A stretch of DNA of 64,000 nt. It comes from Nicotiana tabacum (Eukaryota > Streptophyta > Magnoliopsida > Solanales > Solanaceae). This document shows, piece by piece, positions 1 to 11,249 of this stretch. Every line of letters starts with the position of its first letter. Position 1 is the stretch's first letter. Made by a program: the position numbers and the translations under genes. The stretch spans positions 66,593,026-66,657,025 of the forward strand of contig NC_134096.1 in assembly GCF_000715075.1 (NCBI RefSeq). The letters run 5' to 3'. Under the pieces are notes generated by a model. It saw only the letters and a list, made by a program, of their open reading frames with translations. It searched no databases and was not told the DNA's origin.

Positions 1-1950
1 CAGCAGATTCAATTTGAGGGGTTTTGGCCAGCTCGTTATCCACAAAAGTATCCTGTGATGGAATATCCTAACATGGAGTGTTAATCCCAACTGCATTATC
101 CACTTCATTATCCTTGAAAGCTCTTTGCACCCACTGTGCAGTGGTTTCCTTAATTCTAGGTGTTTCCTTCCCTTTTCCTATTGGAGTTGTATCCACACGA
201 CCATTAGTTTAGCCAATCCCAGTTAAGCTGGGATTAAAAAGTGGTGCTGCAGTGTTAAACTCTCCAGCATTATTGACAGAATCATTTTGCTTTTGTTGTG
301 CTACACTTTGGTTCCCAGTTACTGGACTTTTAGGACTTGGTTGGTCTACCACTAACACCAATTGATTATCATTTACTTCTTCCTCATCTACCACCTCTAA
401 TACTGTAAATTTATTTTCCACTTGAACCTGTTTGTTTGCTCCATGGTCCACTGGTACTATCTCATTTCCAGTCTTCCCTTGAACTTCAATTTGTTGTCTT
501 GAATTCTTATCCTTGTTGCCTCCATTTGTTTGTTGATTGCCACCCTGCTGAACTGGAATAATTTCTTTTCTAGTATTTCCTTTTTCTGCATTTTGATTCA
601 CAACTGTCCTAACTCGATTATCCTTGACTTCTTTCCACTGTTCCTTCGAATTTCCAGATACATTGTCCACAACTTTACCACTTGTGAGAATCATTAAATG
701 AGCAATGTGATTTTTGATTTTTTCTTGTTCTTCCACAGTAGCGTTCCAGTTGTTCGATTCAGAATATCATCCTTTTTTCTCGCTGCTTCGATTCTCAAAA
801 AGCTCGGGGTACAAACGCCAATATTCTATTTCATCATGACCTTCTATACACAGACATTCACTGGCACGATTGCATTGTTAGTATGTCATACTGAATTTTA
901 ACCCATTCTGTTCGAACACCACCAGAAACTTCATCATCAATATCCAAACGCACCTTTTTAGATAGTTCGGCCAACAAATCGACAAGAACTTTTACTCTCG
1001 CGCAACTCGGCCTAGTTTTGTTTATCGTTGCCGCGCCAAGACACAATGGCCTTCCCACAGTTGTAGCCAAAGAAAACAGAGTTTCCTTTACAAAAAAGAT
1101 AGGCAGCAGTCCAAGAAAAGAAATCCACGCTATCGCCATCGGAGTTTCTTCGCTCGCCTTAAATTTTGCATCGTAGATAAGAGTACACAATTAATATTCA
1201 TACCCATCTTTGGCTTTGATGTAGTACATACTCTTCGATGTAAAATCGAGGAAGTCTTGCCATCGAGTTAATCTAATTAACACATGAGGATCTCTTAGGA
1301 CTCCGATATTGCACTCACCTTTGATACCACATTGAGTTGGAATTATTCGGCGAAGCTCGTGAATCTCTGAAGATCTATATGAAAGCTTGCCAACAACAGC
1401 ATATTGGAGGCCTTCAATCACGTTCATTCGATCTACTTCTACCTCTGTGAATTTAACCACTAGTTGGCCATTCAAATACACAGCTCGTCGCAATGGAATG
1501 GGTTACACTAAAGTTGCAGCAGTAGCCATCGCTGGAGGATTTAAAGTATTTGGTTACAAAACCTTAGAGTAATCTAGAGGATCTGGGTTGGAGTTAATTG
1601 TTGTATGAGGAGGGCTGACCAGTCGAAAAAGATGGTTGGTCACCGGCCATAGTGGCCATTGAAGCTCAAAAATCTAGCTTGTCCGCGATGAAACAGTAGC
1701 GAAAGTACTGTTTCGCGCACTGTTTGGCACTGTTCACTGCTACAGTGACGGAGGAATTTTGAGAGAAAAAATTCTAGAGAGAGAATTTTTGGTAAGAATT
1801 CCGGAGCTAGTTCCCAAATGTTTTTGAGAGGACGAGCTTGGGGGGAAAACACTGGGTTATTTTTTTTGTTTATTTTTTGGGGGTTTAGAGAGAGAGGGGG
1901 AGTGCTTGGTGTGTTTGGGGTCGGACAGGCTTAGTGTTTTAGGGGGTGGG
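1..1950 (-). pseudogene. LINE (non-LTR retrotransposon) ORF1 relic with DUF4283 domain
   Basis: The minus strand encodes broken pieces of the ORF1 protein of a plant L1-type LINE, an RNA-binding protein of the retrotransposition complex. The piece at 1493-1191 and the piece at 1190-858 are in the same frame, separated only by a TAA at 1193-1191. Together they resemble the DUF4283 domain common in Solanaceae LINEs (LRRIIPTQCGIKGECNIG, then [16 protein letters not shown]). Around 850-790 a decayed zinc-knuckle-like stretch (CLCIEGHDEIEY) follows. A Gln/Asn-rich linker occupies 736-209. Upstream, 1852-1640 probably holds the decayed start and leader, and the T-rich stretch 1960-2010 may be the element boundary. 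The element runs off the window at base 1, so its endonuclease and reverse transcriptase are not seen. Family assignment is by recognition of conserved wording, not by search. Confidence 0.7.
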
Positions 1951-2433
1951 CGGATTTTTTTCTTTTTCTCTTTTTTTTTCTTTCAATTTCTTTTTTTCAA
2001 AAAAAAAAAAAACTTGCCAGGTGTGTCGCATGGTGCGACGCATTAGTGTATTTTGGCGTCTGCCAACTCTCTGATATTTGACAATCCTCTGATGAAAATA
2101 TGTGCTAATGTGATGCATAGCGCATCGCGCAATTAGTTCATTCCGAGGTCTGCCTACTCTTTCATTAATTACTGAATTCTGACAATTAATTGCACTAATG
2201 CGACGTCTAATGCATAGCACTGAGTGACACAGGAAATGCAAAAACTTTGCACAGTTCTCATTTTTCTGCTTCTTTACTACTACCTCGTGCTCGAGCTTCA
2301 TTCTACGTCAACTTCATTCTGATAACTCCTAAAATACAATTAGTCCTAATCTATAATTAATTAAACTATTCTTTAAAAAAAATAAGAAAAAGGGTTAGAA
2401 GTAGTTCTGAGTTATAGTCGCCAGCACGCTCAT
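1951..2433. repeat. Unassigned repeat sequence with GTCGCA-rich motifs
   Basis: No gene is visible. The stretch 2018-2230 repeats short motifs such as GTGTCGCA, GCGACGCATTAG and GTGCTAATGTG. The same motif order appears, diverged, inside the LTR at 4190-4430. It may be a decayed copy of part of that LTR or of a relative, placed between the LINE and the integrase relic. Confidence 0.4.
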
Positions 2434-3075
2434 TTGATCACGATGCTAGAGGATTGCTTGTCAAATCCTCCAATAAGGTACGGTTTCAACCTGTGCCCAT
2501 TCACTTTAAAGCTCTCATTCCCTTCCTCATCTTGGATCTCAATGGTGCCATACGGTGAGACATATTTTACCACATACGGACTTGTCCATCTTGACTTGAA
2601 TTTTCCGGGAAATAACCTAAGTCTACTATTGTATAGTAAGACTTTGTCCCCTTCATGAAAATCCTTTGGCTTAATCAGGCGATCATGTCACCTCTTTGTC
2701 TTCTCCTTAAAGATTCACGTATTTTTGTACGCGTCTAGTCTAAACTCCTCCAATTCATTCATCTACAATAATCTTTGTTCACCTGCAAGACTAAGATCAA
2801 GATTAAGCATCTTAATTGCCCAATAAGTTTTATGTTATATTTCAACAGGTAGGTGACACGATTTTCCATACGCTAATTTGAACGGTGAAGTACCTATAGT
2901 TATTTTGAACGCAGTTTTGTACGCCCATAAAGCTTCATCTAACTTTATAGATCAATCCTTACGAGAATAACTAATCGTCTTTTCAAGAATTCGTTTAACC
3001 TCATGGTTAGCCACTTCAACTTTCCCATTTTTTTGGGCATGCTACGGGGTTCCTGTTTTGTGTTTGACCCCATAC
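2434..3075 (-). pseudogene. Ty3/gypsy integrase C-terminal relic
   Basis: Read on the minus strand, 2660-2450 encodes a typical Ty3 integrase C-terminal part (HEGDKVLLYNSRLRLFPGKF, then GTIEIQDEEGNESFKVNGHR). Farther upstream, 2900-2700 gives the preceding conserved stretch ([29 protein letters not shown]) with several in-frame stops. The part near 3060 resembles the end of the catalytic core (YGVKHKTGTP). Gag, protease, reverse transcriptase and RNase H are absent: the leader after the PBS runs almost directly into integrase, which implies a large internal deletion. The strand matches the LTR at 3197-4702, so both probably belong to one deleted element. It is not functional. Confidence 0.75.
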
Positions 3076-3170
3076 TAGGACAGCAGTGCAGCAAGTGAGA
3101 AACCTGAATACACTAAAGTAAAAATTGGTTCTAAATTAGTACTAAACCTATTTTAAACACTATTGATTAT

Positions 3171-3191
3171 CAATCCCCGTCAACGGCGCCA
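3171..3191 (-). other. Primer-binding site of tRNA-Asp type
   Basis: On the minus strand TGGCGCCGTTGACGGGGA lies five bases inside the LTR end. It is complementary to the 3' end of plant tRNA-Asp (ATCCCCGGCAACGGCGCCA) with one mismatch. tRNA-Asp priming is typical of Athila-like Ty3 elements, so this sets the direction and the likely lineage of the flanking LTR. Confidence 0.75.
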
Positions 3192-3196
3192 AAATT

Positions 3197-4702
3197 TGAC
3201 GACACAACACAAAATTATTGCTCGCTAGTCAAAGATAGTATAGTTTATTTATTGTCTCCGCAAGGATTGGATTTAGTCAGTGTTCGAATAATCTTTAGTT
3301 GACTACTATCCAAAAAAATTAACACTTCATTTGATGATTATCAACTACGATTAACTACTAAAAATTAAGCAATTAAAAATTGATCACAAAACACAGTAGA
3401 TGAGTAACGAAGAAAAATCAATGAGAGAAATAAGGGTGATTGACTAGATAGGTGCAAGATAACTGACTCGAGATCCAATTCTTGAGTTAGTTCACTCTAT
3501 AATACGGTCAATTCTCAAGAATTTAACAGATAATTAAATTACACTTGAAGTTAATATTTCTCTTTCGATTAAACGTTAATTTCAGTAATTAATCCAATTG
3601 AAGTGCGATAAACAATTACAACGAATAAAATGATGATTATGGTCTAAAGGGTAACTTCTCACGAATATTTCCCTATTTTCTAGTTCAGCTAACAATTCAA
3701 GAAGCTTTTTCCATTACCTATTTGAATCACTAATTTAAATTAGATCATAAGATGTAAAGCAATTCAATATCAAGTTCCTCTTTCGATTAAGAAAAATAAG
3801 AAATAACTTCACAATACGAATTAAAACTCTATCAATTAATTCCAACAATTATCAAGAATCGAATCCCTAATCGAATTATCAAAACACCGTATTTGTCAAC
3901 ACCCTAATAAAAATTACTCCATAGCAATGGAAAAAGTCATCTCAATAAGGTTTAAAAATGAAGAAAATATCAATGCTAATGATTCGATACAAACTCCTGT
4001 ATTGTACCGATCGTTAGTTGAAATCTTGATGAACTCTTGAGTCTTCTTGCCTTGGTTGGTTCCCAAATCTTTTGTAGGCCAAAAGTCCTTCAAACAAATA
4101 TTTTTTCAGTGTATTTATACCAAGTAGGAACGAACTCGAATGAAACTACTCTCTTTGAGCCGAAGTAGGGAAACCTGCAAACTTTTTACACTTCATGTGT
4201 CGCACTACGCGTCGCATTAGTGTAGTTTACACAGTTGCAAACTCTCTGAACTCCTAGAGTCTGACAGATATTTGTGTTAGTGTGTCGCACTATGCGTCGC
4301 AGGCTGCGTTGCAGTAGTGCATTTTTTTGTCAGACCAAAAAACTCAGTCTCTGAACATGTCAAACTTCTGACGCATATTTGCACTAATGCGTCGCACGCT
4401 GCTACGCTTAGTGCGCCGCATTAGTACATTTGTTCTGTCCCTTGCACTTTCTTCCCATTTTTGTATTCAACACCTGTCCACGAGTCCTGGATGCTATCTC
4501 GGGTTAATTCTTTGGACTTTACTTAGACTTCAAAGCTCCAATTATTCGATTTACTCTAATTTATCCTTTTAACTTGGAATCATTTCCTGAAAGGTATAAA
4601 ATACGTAATAAGTATAAATCACCATCATTTAAGCTCAAACACACGTAAAATGCAGTAATTAGAGTATAAACTATGGCTAAAATACGGGTTTCTAGCCTAC
4701 CA
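3197..4702 (-). mobile_element. 5' LTR of an Athila-like Ty3 element
   Basis: On the minus strand the LTR begins TGGTAGGCTAG (4702) and ends GTGTCGTCA (3197), 1506 bp with TG...CA ends, and is followed by the tRNA-Asp-type PBS. Its end region (CTATCTTTGACTAGCGAGCA) and its start match the LTR at 31731-34629, so both belong to one family. The interior (4190-4430) carries clusters of CG-rich words such as GTCGCACTACGCGTCGCA. The flanking bases 4703-4707 are TTAGT; a matching target duplication on the other side was not found because that side is deleted or rearranged. Confidence 0.75.
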
Positions 4703-4739
4703 TTAGTAAACACTTAGATACCCCTCCACATGAGTGGTA

Positions 4740-5034
4740 ATATCCTTATCCGGACCAGGGACAACCACTTCTTTGCCCTCCCAATTGCAGTCCTCCCGAA
4801 CTATAGGGAATGTATCCTCGGTAATGGAGCATATGCACCTCCATACCTCTTCACCTCGGTCCTGTTGGCTGAGGCTTTTTCAACCTTAAAGTAGTTTTCA
4901 ATGGAACAGCCTCCGGGGATGAAGTTCTTCAGGGGAGGTTCTTCTGGGGCCACTTCAGGTACGGCCACCTCAGCATCCGGGTTAGAAGTTGAAGGGACGG
5001 TCTGTTGAGGTACAAATTTCGAAGTCTTCACCAT
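4740..5034 (-). pseudogene. Start of a Tat-element antisense ORF (relic)
   Basis: The minus strand opens with MVKTSKFVPQQTVPSTSNPD at 5034 and continues through PGGCSIENYFKVEKAS to a stop at 4801, with family-like sequence continuing to about 4740. This looks like the N-terminus of the accessory protein encoded antisense to gag-pol in Solanaceae Tat-type Ty3 elements, the same family as the longer copy at 26858-29660. It is cut off on the left by the Athila-like LTR. No host function is expected. It lies immediately inside a plus-strand LTR (5440-6196), the position an antisense ORF near the 3' LTR should have. Confidence 0.55.
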
Positions 5035-5439
5035 CGAACTCTGGGAAATATGAAGATTTAAAGGTGAGGATGAAGATTTAAATATGAGGATGAAGGTTTG
5101 ATGGTCAGACTTGAAGATTTAAGTATGGAATATGAAGATTTGAAGATGGGAAGATGAAAATATGAAGATATATGGAACAAAGTATGAAGATTTGAAGGGG
5201 TTAAGAATAAGTGAAAAGTTCGAGGGTAAGTTAGGGAATTCTGGAATCGAAAAGTAAAAAGTGAGAAAAAGGGGACCGAAGCTTTTATAGAGAGAGAGTA
5301 ATCAATGCGTGACATTTCACATTCGAGTACGGTCAATCGGTTGTTGACACGTGTTCGAAGTCAAAACGACACGACTGATGGGACGTTTCACTGACCAGTT
5401 GACTCGATTATAGCGTACGAAAGAAGGAATTGGGGTCAG
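5035..5439 (-). other. Leader/promoter side of the antisense ORF, ending at a purine-rich tract
   Basis: No coding sequence is supported. Between the antisense ORF start and the LTR lies repetitive sequence built from GAAGATTTAA-like words (5050-5190). The right end (GAAAGAAGGAATTGGGG, 5419-5435) is the expected polypurine tract before the 3' LTR. It resembles AGAGGGGGTCAG beside the LTR at 26577-26588 on the minus strand. Confidence 0.45.
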
Positions 5440-6196
5440 TTAAACGCTTTCTGTCACTCCAATAAATCTGTTCTCCGAAAAGCAAGGGGACTATCTATGT
5501 ACGGGTAAAATCGGGGGCAAGTTTTCTCCGATTCTCCGATAAGGAAACAAGAGGGAAGCACGGCTCGACACTACTACAAGCAAGGTCAGAACCCCTCGTA
5601 TCGGAACCCAGGAGGAGTGAACGATGTATCTGGGATCGGGCACGGCAAAATAAAGGGTCCGGACCGAGTAGAGTTTCGAGACCACAGGAAAAGGAAGAAC
5701 GGTTAGGCATGACAAGTAGGGAGCCATAATATTCGCCCTTAACCGGATATTACGGCGCGAATCCTGTCTGATATTAACTGCGGATTGGCATTTACTGAAA
5801 AAAGAAGTTTTTTACCTTATTTAGACTTGTATTATGACTGAAATTCCCCTACTATATAAAGGGGAGAGTTTCTTTTATTTTCACATGTTGTTGACACGAA
5901 AACCAAAGCAATAAAAGTTCATTTTTTTGTCTTCTAGCTATTATTCATAGTGTTCTTCAATTATTCTCTTCTTTAATTGCAACCGAGTTTATATCGAGGG
6001 TCCAATCGAAGGCCGAATTTCAGTATTCAACTTAAGATCGGGCTTGATCATCACATTACGATTGGTTCGATCATTCATTTTTTTTCTTTAATTTAACTAC
6101 TTACTGTTTTTTTATTATTCGTATTGAATTAAATCACGTATCATTTAAACTGCGTACAAATTTAATTGTCACTTATTTATTTTTTTAGAGTAAACA
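5440..6196 (+). mobile_element. 3' LTR of a second Tat-type Ty3 element
   Basis: The LTR ends TTAGAGTAAACA (6196), the same terminus (GGGTAAACA) as the Tat element at 25913-47685. It contains the shared upstream block AAGCAAGGGGACTATCTATG (5481-5500) and a clear TATA box (ACTATATAAAGGGG, 5851-5864). The expected initial TG is TT here. Total length is about 757 bp. The internal part of the element to the left is missing except for the antisense ORF start. Confidence 0.65.
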
Positions 6197-7142
6197 CATT
6201 CAAATATGCGAAAGTTAAGCTTGCTTAAAGTTTGGATTGACCTTGGGATCTCGATAAAGCTTTCTTCTTAACGATTTCATCTTCCAACTTCCCATGAAAC
6301 TTGTTTAAAGAAAGAAAGAGGAGAAGTCGAAAACTTCCATTTTATAAAATTGTTATACATATATGTGCATAGTGCACGTATACATTGTTTTATGATAAAA
6401 AATATTTACTCGCATTTATTATTTAAATCAAACTAAACATATAAGTCTCTAACATTACTCGATCTTAACTTGCATCTGCTGTGCTCGTGAGAATTTTTAA
6501 ACCATTCTCCATAATAAAGATCAGAAGATAATTTCTTTAAAAAAGTAATAAGATTCAAGTATTTACAAAATTAATATGCAAAAATGCAGAAAAGAAAAAG
6601 GTATTTTCATTATTAAAAGCATTTTAAGAAAACCAAAAAAAATAAATTAGAAAGTAAAATAATTTAAAGCAAGTCATTTAACCCGGCAGGAAACTTAAAC
6701 TATTGAGGAGATCTACTTATTTCACTAAAAATATTCAAGTACTTCACACCGAGTGGCAAGACATTTAACTAGATAGTTTGATCCCTTCAATTGGATCAAA
6801 AAGTCCAAAAACCAAGAATTTGATGCATCAGCACTTTTTTTGATTTCGCATTTGGACACGATGAGAACTTATGGGACATTGGCTCGCTTACTCAAAACCA
6901 CTATTAAGCATTAATACAAACAATGGTTTAGCAAAGATTAGGCATGTCGAAAAGATAATTAACGGCGACTTTCTGATTCAATGCTAAGAGTAAGAGCCAA
7001 CAAAAGGAACTAGTAAGCAGTGTACCCAGCAAGATTGTAGTCGGATATTCAATGTTTTAGAAATTATTTTACAAGTAAAATTCATAAAAATATTTACTTA
7101 GCCAAAATTACTGAGAAGCACATTGCATGTACATGTATACGC
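6197..7142. other. Non-coding; holds copy 1 of a duplicated gene-upstream block
   Basis: No gene is visible. From about 6740 to 7100 the sequence is a diverged copy of 12140-12760 (shared words: TTTGATGCATCA, ATTAGGCATGT, GCTAAGAGTAAGAG). This is the first half of an old duplication of the region upstream of the gene at 13752. The stretch 6197-6740 shows nothing recognisable. Confidence 0.5.
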
Positions 7143-8063
7143 AAGGGTGTACATAGATCGGGTTGGTTCGAATTTTTCAATTATCAAACCAAATCAATGG
7201 TGTCGGATTTTTAAATTTATAAACCAAACCAAACCAACAAAGTCGGGTTTTCAATCTCGGGTTTTTTGGATTTTTTCGAGTTTTCGGATTTTTTTCCGGT
7301 AAAGTCTTCATAGTATAAAATATGTAACTTGTGCTCCAAATATTTCTTAAGTCCTAGTAAAATACAACTATATAATGTGTTTTTCAAGAAACTAACACAA
7401 TAATATAAGATAAGTTATAGCATTATACTAAAATATTCAATAACAAAGATAAAATAATAAAATTACATAAAATAAATATTGCTAATCCATAAGCCATAAT
7501 AAAAATTAACATAATCTAAAAATACTATATAGGTCACGCTAAAATAAGTATAGCTAATAAGTACTAATATTAATTACATAACTAAGTACTAAAGAAAAAA
7601 ATAAACTAAGTTATGCATTTTCATTATAAACCAATTTACTAAAATAATTATCCAACACTTTCGTCATTCCTAGTATTGAATTGAATTTCTTTTGTTAGCA
7701 TTAGTATTGATTTGAACTTTGTTTGAGTTACTACATTTATGGGCTATAAAATTTATTTACCATTCAAGAATGTTAAGTCTAAACTTGAAATAATACATTA
7801 AAAGATAAAATTGTAAAAAGGTTTAAGAAATATTTATAAATTACATTATAATAAATATTTATATGTATAAAATATTTTTAAAAATTATATAAATGTACTA
7901 TCAGGTTGGTTTGATTTCGGTTTGACTTTTTTTAATTAAAACCAAACCAAACAAATTATAGTCGGGTTTTATTTTCCAATACCAAACCACATCGAGTTTT
8001 TTTTTCGGTTTGACTCGGATTATCGGTTTTGATGCGGTTTATCGATTTTCTTTGTACACCCCT
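7143..8063. mobile_element. hAT-like element with GGGTGTACA terminal inverted repeats
   Basis: The left end reads AAGGGTGTACATAGATCGGG and the right end GGTTTATCGATTTTCTTTG followed by TACACCCCT, giving inverted ends AAGGGTGTACA / AGGGGTGTACA. Subterminal parts contain repeated AAACCAAACCAA/GGTTTGG words on both sides. There is no transposase ORF, so it is non-autonomous. An 8-bp target duplication could not be confirmed, probably through decay. It interrupts the duplicated upstream block, whose homology resumes at about 8070. Confidence 0.55.
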
Positions 8064-8575
8064 CGCACTACACTAAATGTAAGCTGATAACTTAAAAAAG
8101 GTGCATAACATATCTATAAATCTATAATCTATAAATCTATATAAAACGGGGAATGGGAGAGATGATGTGGCACTCTCTACATCTAGGATCTCTATTTATC
8201 TTTTACCTCAATTTTTTTGGCTCTCTTTTCATCTTTTAATTTATGAGATATTTTAAAAAGTCCGAAAGTCACCTAATTAATTCCCTACATAATTACACCT
8301 ATTAAGACTACTAAAACCCCAAACGTTACAACCGGAAACTTGTCAAAACTCATTCATCTTCTTTGTTTACCCTCTTCTCTATACCACCTTCAAATTTTCT
8401 TTCATTCTTCCGTCCGCAAATGCTCTTTATGTATTGCAGAGTCAATATTATGACAATCAGAGCTATGTTTTGTTTCAAATTTACTTTTGCTTGAGTTTAT
8501 TTTTGTTCCTCGGTTTATTTTTCTTTTGGCCTATAGCCATTCAGTTTTTAGTCAATCTTTTATTTCAAAAGTTTT
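8064..8575. other. Non-coding; resumed duplicated block, then unidentified inserted sequence
   Basis: 8070-8115 (TAAGCTGATAACTTAAAAAA) matches 12770-12810 and completes the duplicated block. From about 8120 (CTATATAAAACGGGGAATGG) the sequence no longer matches copy 2. It may be part of another insertion, possibly Helitron-like from its general look, that continues at 11250. I could not define its ends. Confidence 0.3.
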
Positions 8576-11249
8576 CGTCACGACCCAAAATCTAATCATG
8601 GTCGTGATGACGCCTATCGTATTACAAGGCAAGCCTACTTCCTAAAATATTACTACTAAATCGATTATAAGAATTTAATAAAACAATACCAACATTTAAA
8701 TTTCTCATAAACTAAATCAACTCTAAATATAATTATAGAAAATACGGAAATGAGCCCCAAACATCGGGGTGTCACTAAGTCATGTGCGTCTAAAACTATA
8801 AACTAAGATATATATACTGTCTAACTGTCCAAAAGAAGAAATGACAAAAGGAGTAACAAGGTCCTACGGACGCTAGCAGCTACCTTGCAATCTCCACAGA
8901 TAGCCGGCCTGAACTCAACGATCGTCGCGCTCTAACTCACCTGGATCTGCACATAAAGTGCAGGGTGTAGTATGAGTACAACCGACTCAGTAGTAGCAGA
9001 AATAACTAAGGAACTGGGGAGTAGTGACGAGCTAAGTAAAACAATCCAATTATTTATTTTCACAATTTAAAAATAAACAGAAATAAACAGGTAAATTCCA
9101 TAACTCAGTAAATGCACAAAGAAGTTTAACAGATAAATGCAGCAACAACATAAATAAATACAACCTCGCAGTAATATCACTCAATCACTCATCACTCGCA
9201 CTCAGCACTCAACACTCAACACTCTGCGCTCACTGGGGGTGTGTACAAACTCCGGAGGGGCTCCCAAAGCCCAAGCACTAAGCACGGACAACTCGCATGC
9301 TATCATATCAATACCTGAATCCGCACGGTCAACTCACGTACTACGCGGATAACTCACGCGCTATGGTATCAATACTTGGACCCGCACAGTTAACTCACGT
9401 GCTACGCGGACAACTCACGCGCTATGGTATTAATATCCTCAGAACCAGGCCCTCGGCCTTACTCAATCATGTACCTTACTAGACTCACCATCATCAACAA
9501 ATAAGGGAACGCAGCCCGCATCAAGTATCACAGCATATTAGCAAATAATAGAGACTGAGGTAAACATGTACAATAATTTCTATGACTGAGTACAAATAAT
9601 GTGAGCATGAATAAAGTCTAAGCATGATCTCTAACATGAAGACATATAAGTTCAACAACAAGTAACTACGTAAACACAGATGATGGCCATGAGGCCTCAC
9701 GAGACGGACCAAGTCTCAATCCCTCGAGGTATACACCCACACGCCCGTCACCTAGCGTGGATATCACCTCCAAACAGTCACACGATATCAAATTCTCCGG
9801 GTTATACCCTCAAAGCCAGAGTTAAAACTGTTACTTATCTTAACAGCGTAAAATCCTACTCCGGGATGCCCTCGTCTCTGGACTCGGTCTCCAAAAGCTC
9901 CAAATCTAACCATAATCAGATTAATACCATCAACATAGGCTAACGAATCGAATTTCACAATAAAAACTAAAAAATATGCCAAAAATCCGAAACTGACCAA
10001 AACCCGGCCCCCGGGCTCACTTCTCGAAATCAGTCAAAAATGGCAGAATAATAAATCTCGTCCTCTCCCGAGTCTAATCATATAAAATTCATCAAAATCG
10101 GACTCCGTTTGGTCCCTCAAATCCTCAATTAAACTCTCCAAAACTCAAACCCTTACTCCCTCAATTTCACTTTGAAATCATTAATCAAATTCTAAAAATG
10201 AAGATGGATTCATGAAATATAACCAAAACTGAGTAGAGAACACTTACCTCAATCCTTATGGTGAAAATCGCCCCCAAAATCGTCCAAATCCGAGCTCCCC
10301 AACTCAAAATATGACCGAATGAACAAACCTTCGTTTTATATATATTTCTGCCAGCTATTCTGCCTTGTTTCTCATGTCAAACGATCCTGAAACTCACTTT
10401 TCATGCTTCCAATGAATTCCTTGTAAAATTTTAGTCAAGTTAGGCTTTTGAATCACTCAAGTTGACCTTATAATGAAGGAGATATGTAGGTTTTAATATT
10501 TGTAAATCGTGCAGATTTTTAAATACACCGTCAGTGGCAATTGCATAATTAATCTGAAAAATCTGGCAACCTAATTCTTAGTAAAATGACCATAAAATCC
10601 TCATACAATGTTCAAATTTGATGATTCTTTTTGCTACGGGTCCGTAATTATGATACGGATCTAATGCTTCAATTAAAAAAGAAATCGGAGCTCATTTGTT
10701 CAATATGATATCATTTATGCTTGAAGAAATGGCGTCGAAACATAAGAAAAACGAGCGCAACACAACCCAAACATATCCGAAACTCACCCGAAGCCCTCGG
10801 AACCTCAACCAATAATTCCAACAAGTCATATATCACTACCCGAACTTAGTCGAACCTTCCGAAAAATCCAAAACAACACCAAAACACCAAATCAACCTCG
10901 GATTCAAGCCTAAGAACTTCTAAACTTTCAACTTTCGCTAATTCAAGCCTAATTCTACCACGGACCTCCAAATTATATTTCGGGCACACTCCTAAGTCTA
11001 AAATCACCCAACGAAGCTAATCGAATCATAAAAATTCACATCCGAATTCGTTTACTCATAAGTCAACTTTCGGTTGACTTTTCTAACTTAACTTTCTAAC
11101 TAAGAGACTAAATGTTCATTTCACTCCAAAACTACTCCGGACCTAAACCTACCAACTCGATACAACTCAACACCGTTGAACAACACATAAAGAAGTAGAA
11201 ATGGAGAAACAGGTCTATAACTCTCGGAATGACTGGCCGGGTCGTTACA
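8576..11249 (-). mobile_element. Solo LTR of a Ty3 chromovirus-like element
   Basis: On the minus strand it starts TGTAACGACCCGGCCAGTCA (11249) and ends TTTTGGGTCGTGACG (8576). The initial TGTAACGACCCGGCC is a familiar start of Solanaceae Ty3 LTRs. About 2.67 kb long, it has no coding capacity. The expected terminal CA reads CG. No 5-bp target duplication was recognised (left GTTTT, right CATAC), so it may be decayed or recombined between copies. The lineage (Del/Tekay type) is inferred only. Confidence 0.5.
9290..9445. repeat. Tandem repeat inside the solo LTR
   Basis: Imperfect units of about 65 bp contain CAACTCACGYRCTAYGCGG and CACGCGCTATGGTATCAATA, repeated two to three times (9290-9340, 9341-9410, 9411-9445). 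It lies inside the LTR and is non-coding. Confidence 0.65.

Noticed and set aside
5491..5727. Two overlapping minus-strand ORFs of 71-78 residues
   Set aside because: They lie antisense within a Tat-type LTR (U3 region) and match no protein family I recognise.
9680..10000. Plus and minus ORFs of 70-87 residues
   Set aside because: They are inside the solo LTR, overlap each other and have no homology signs.
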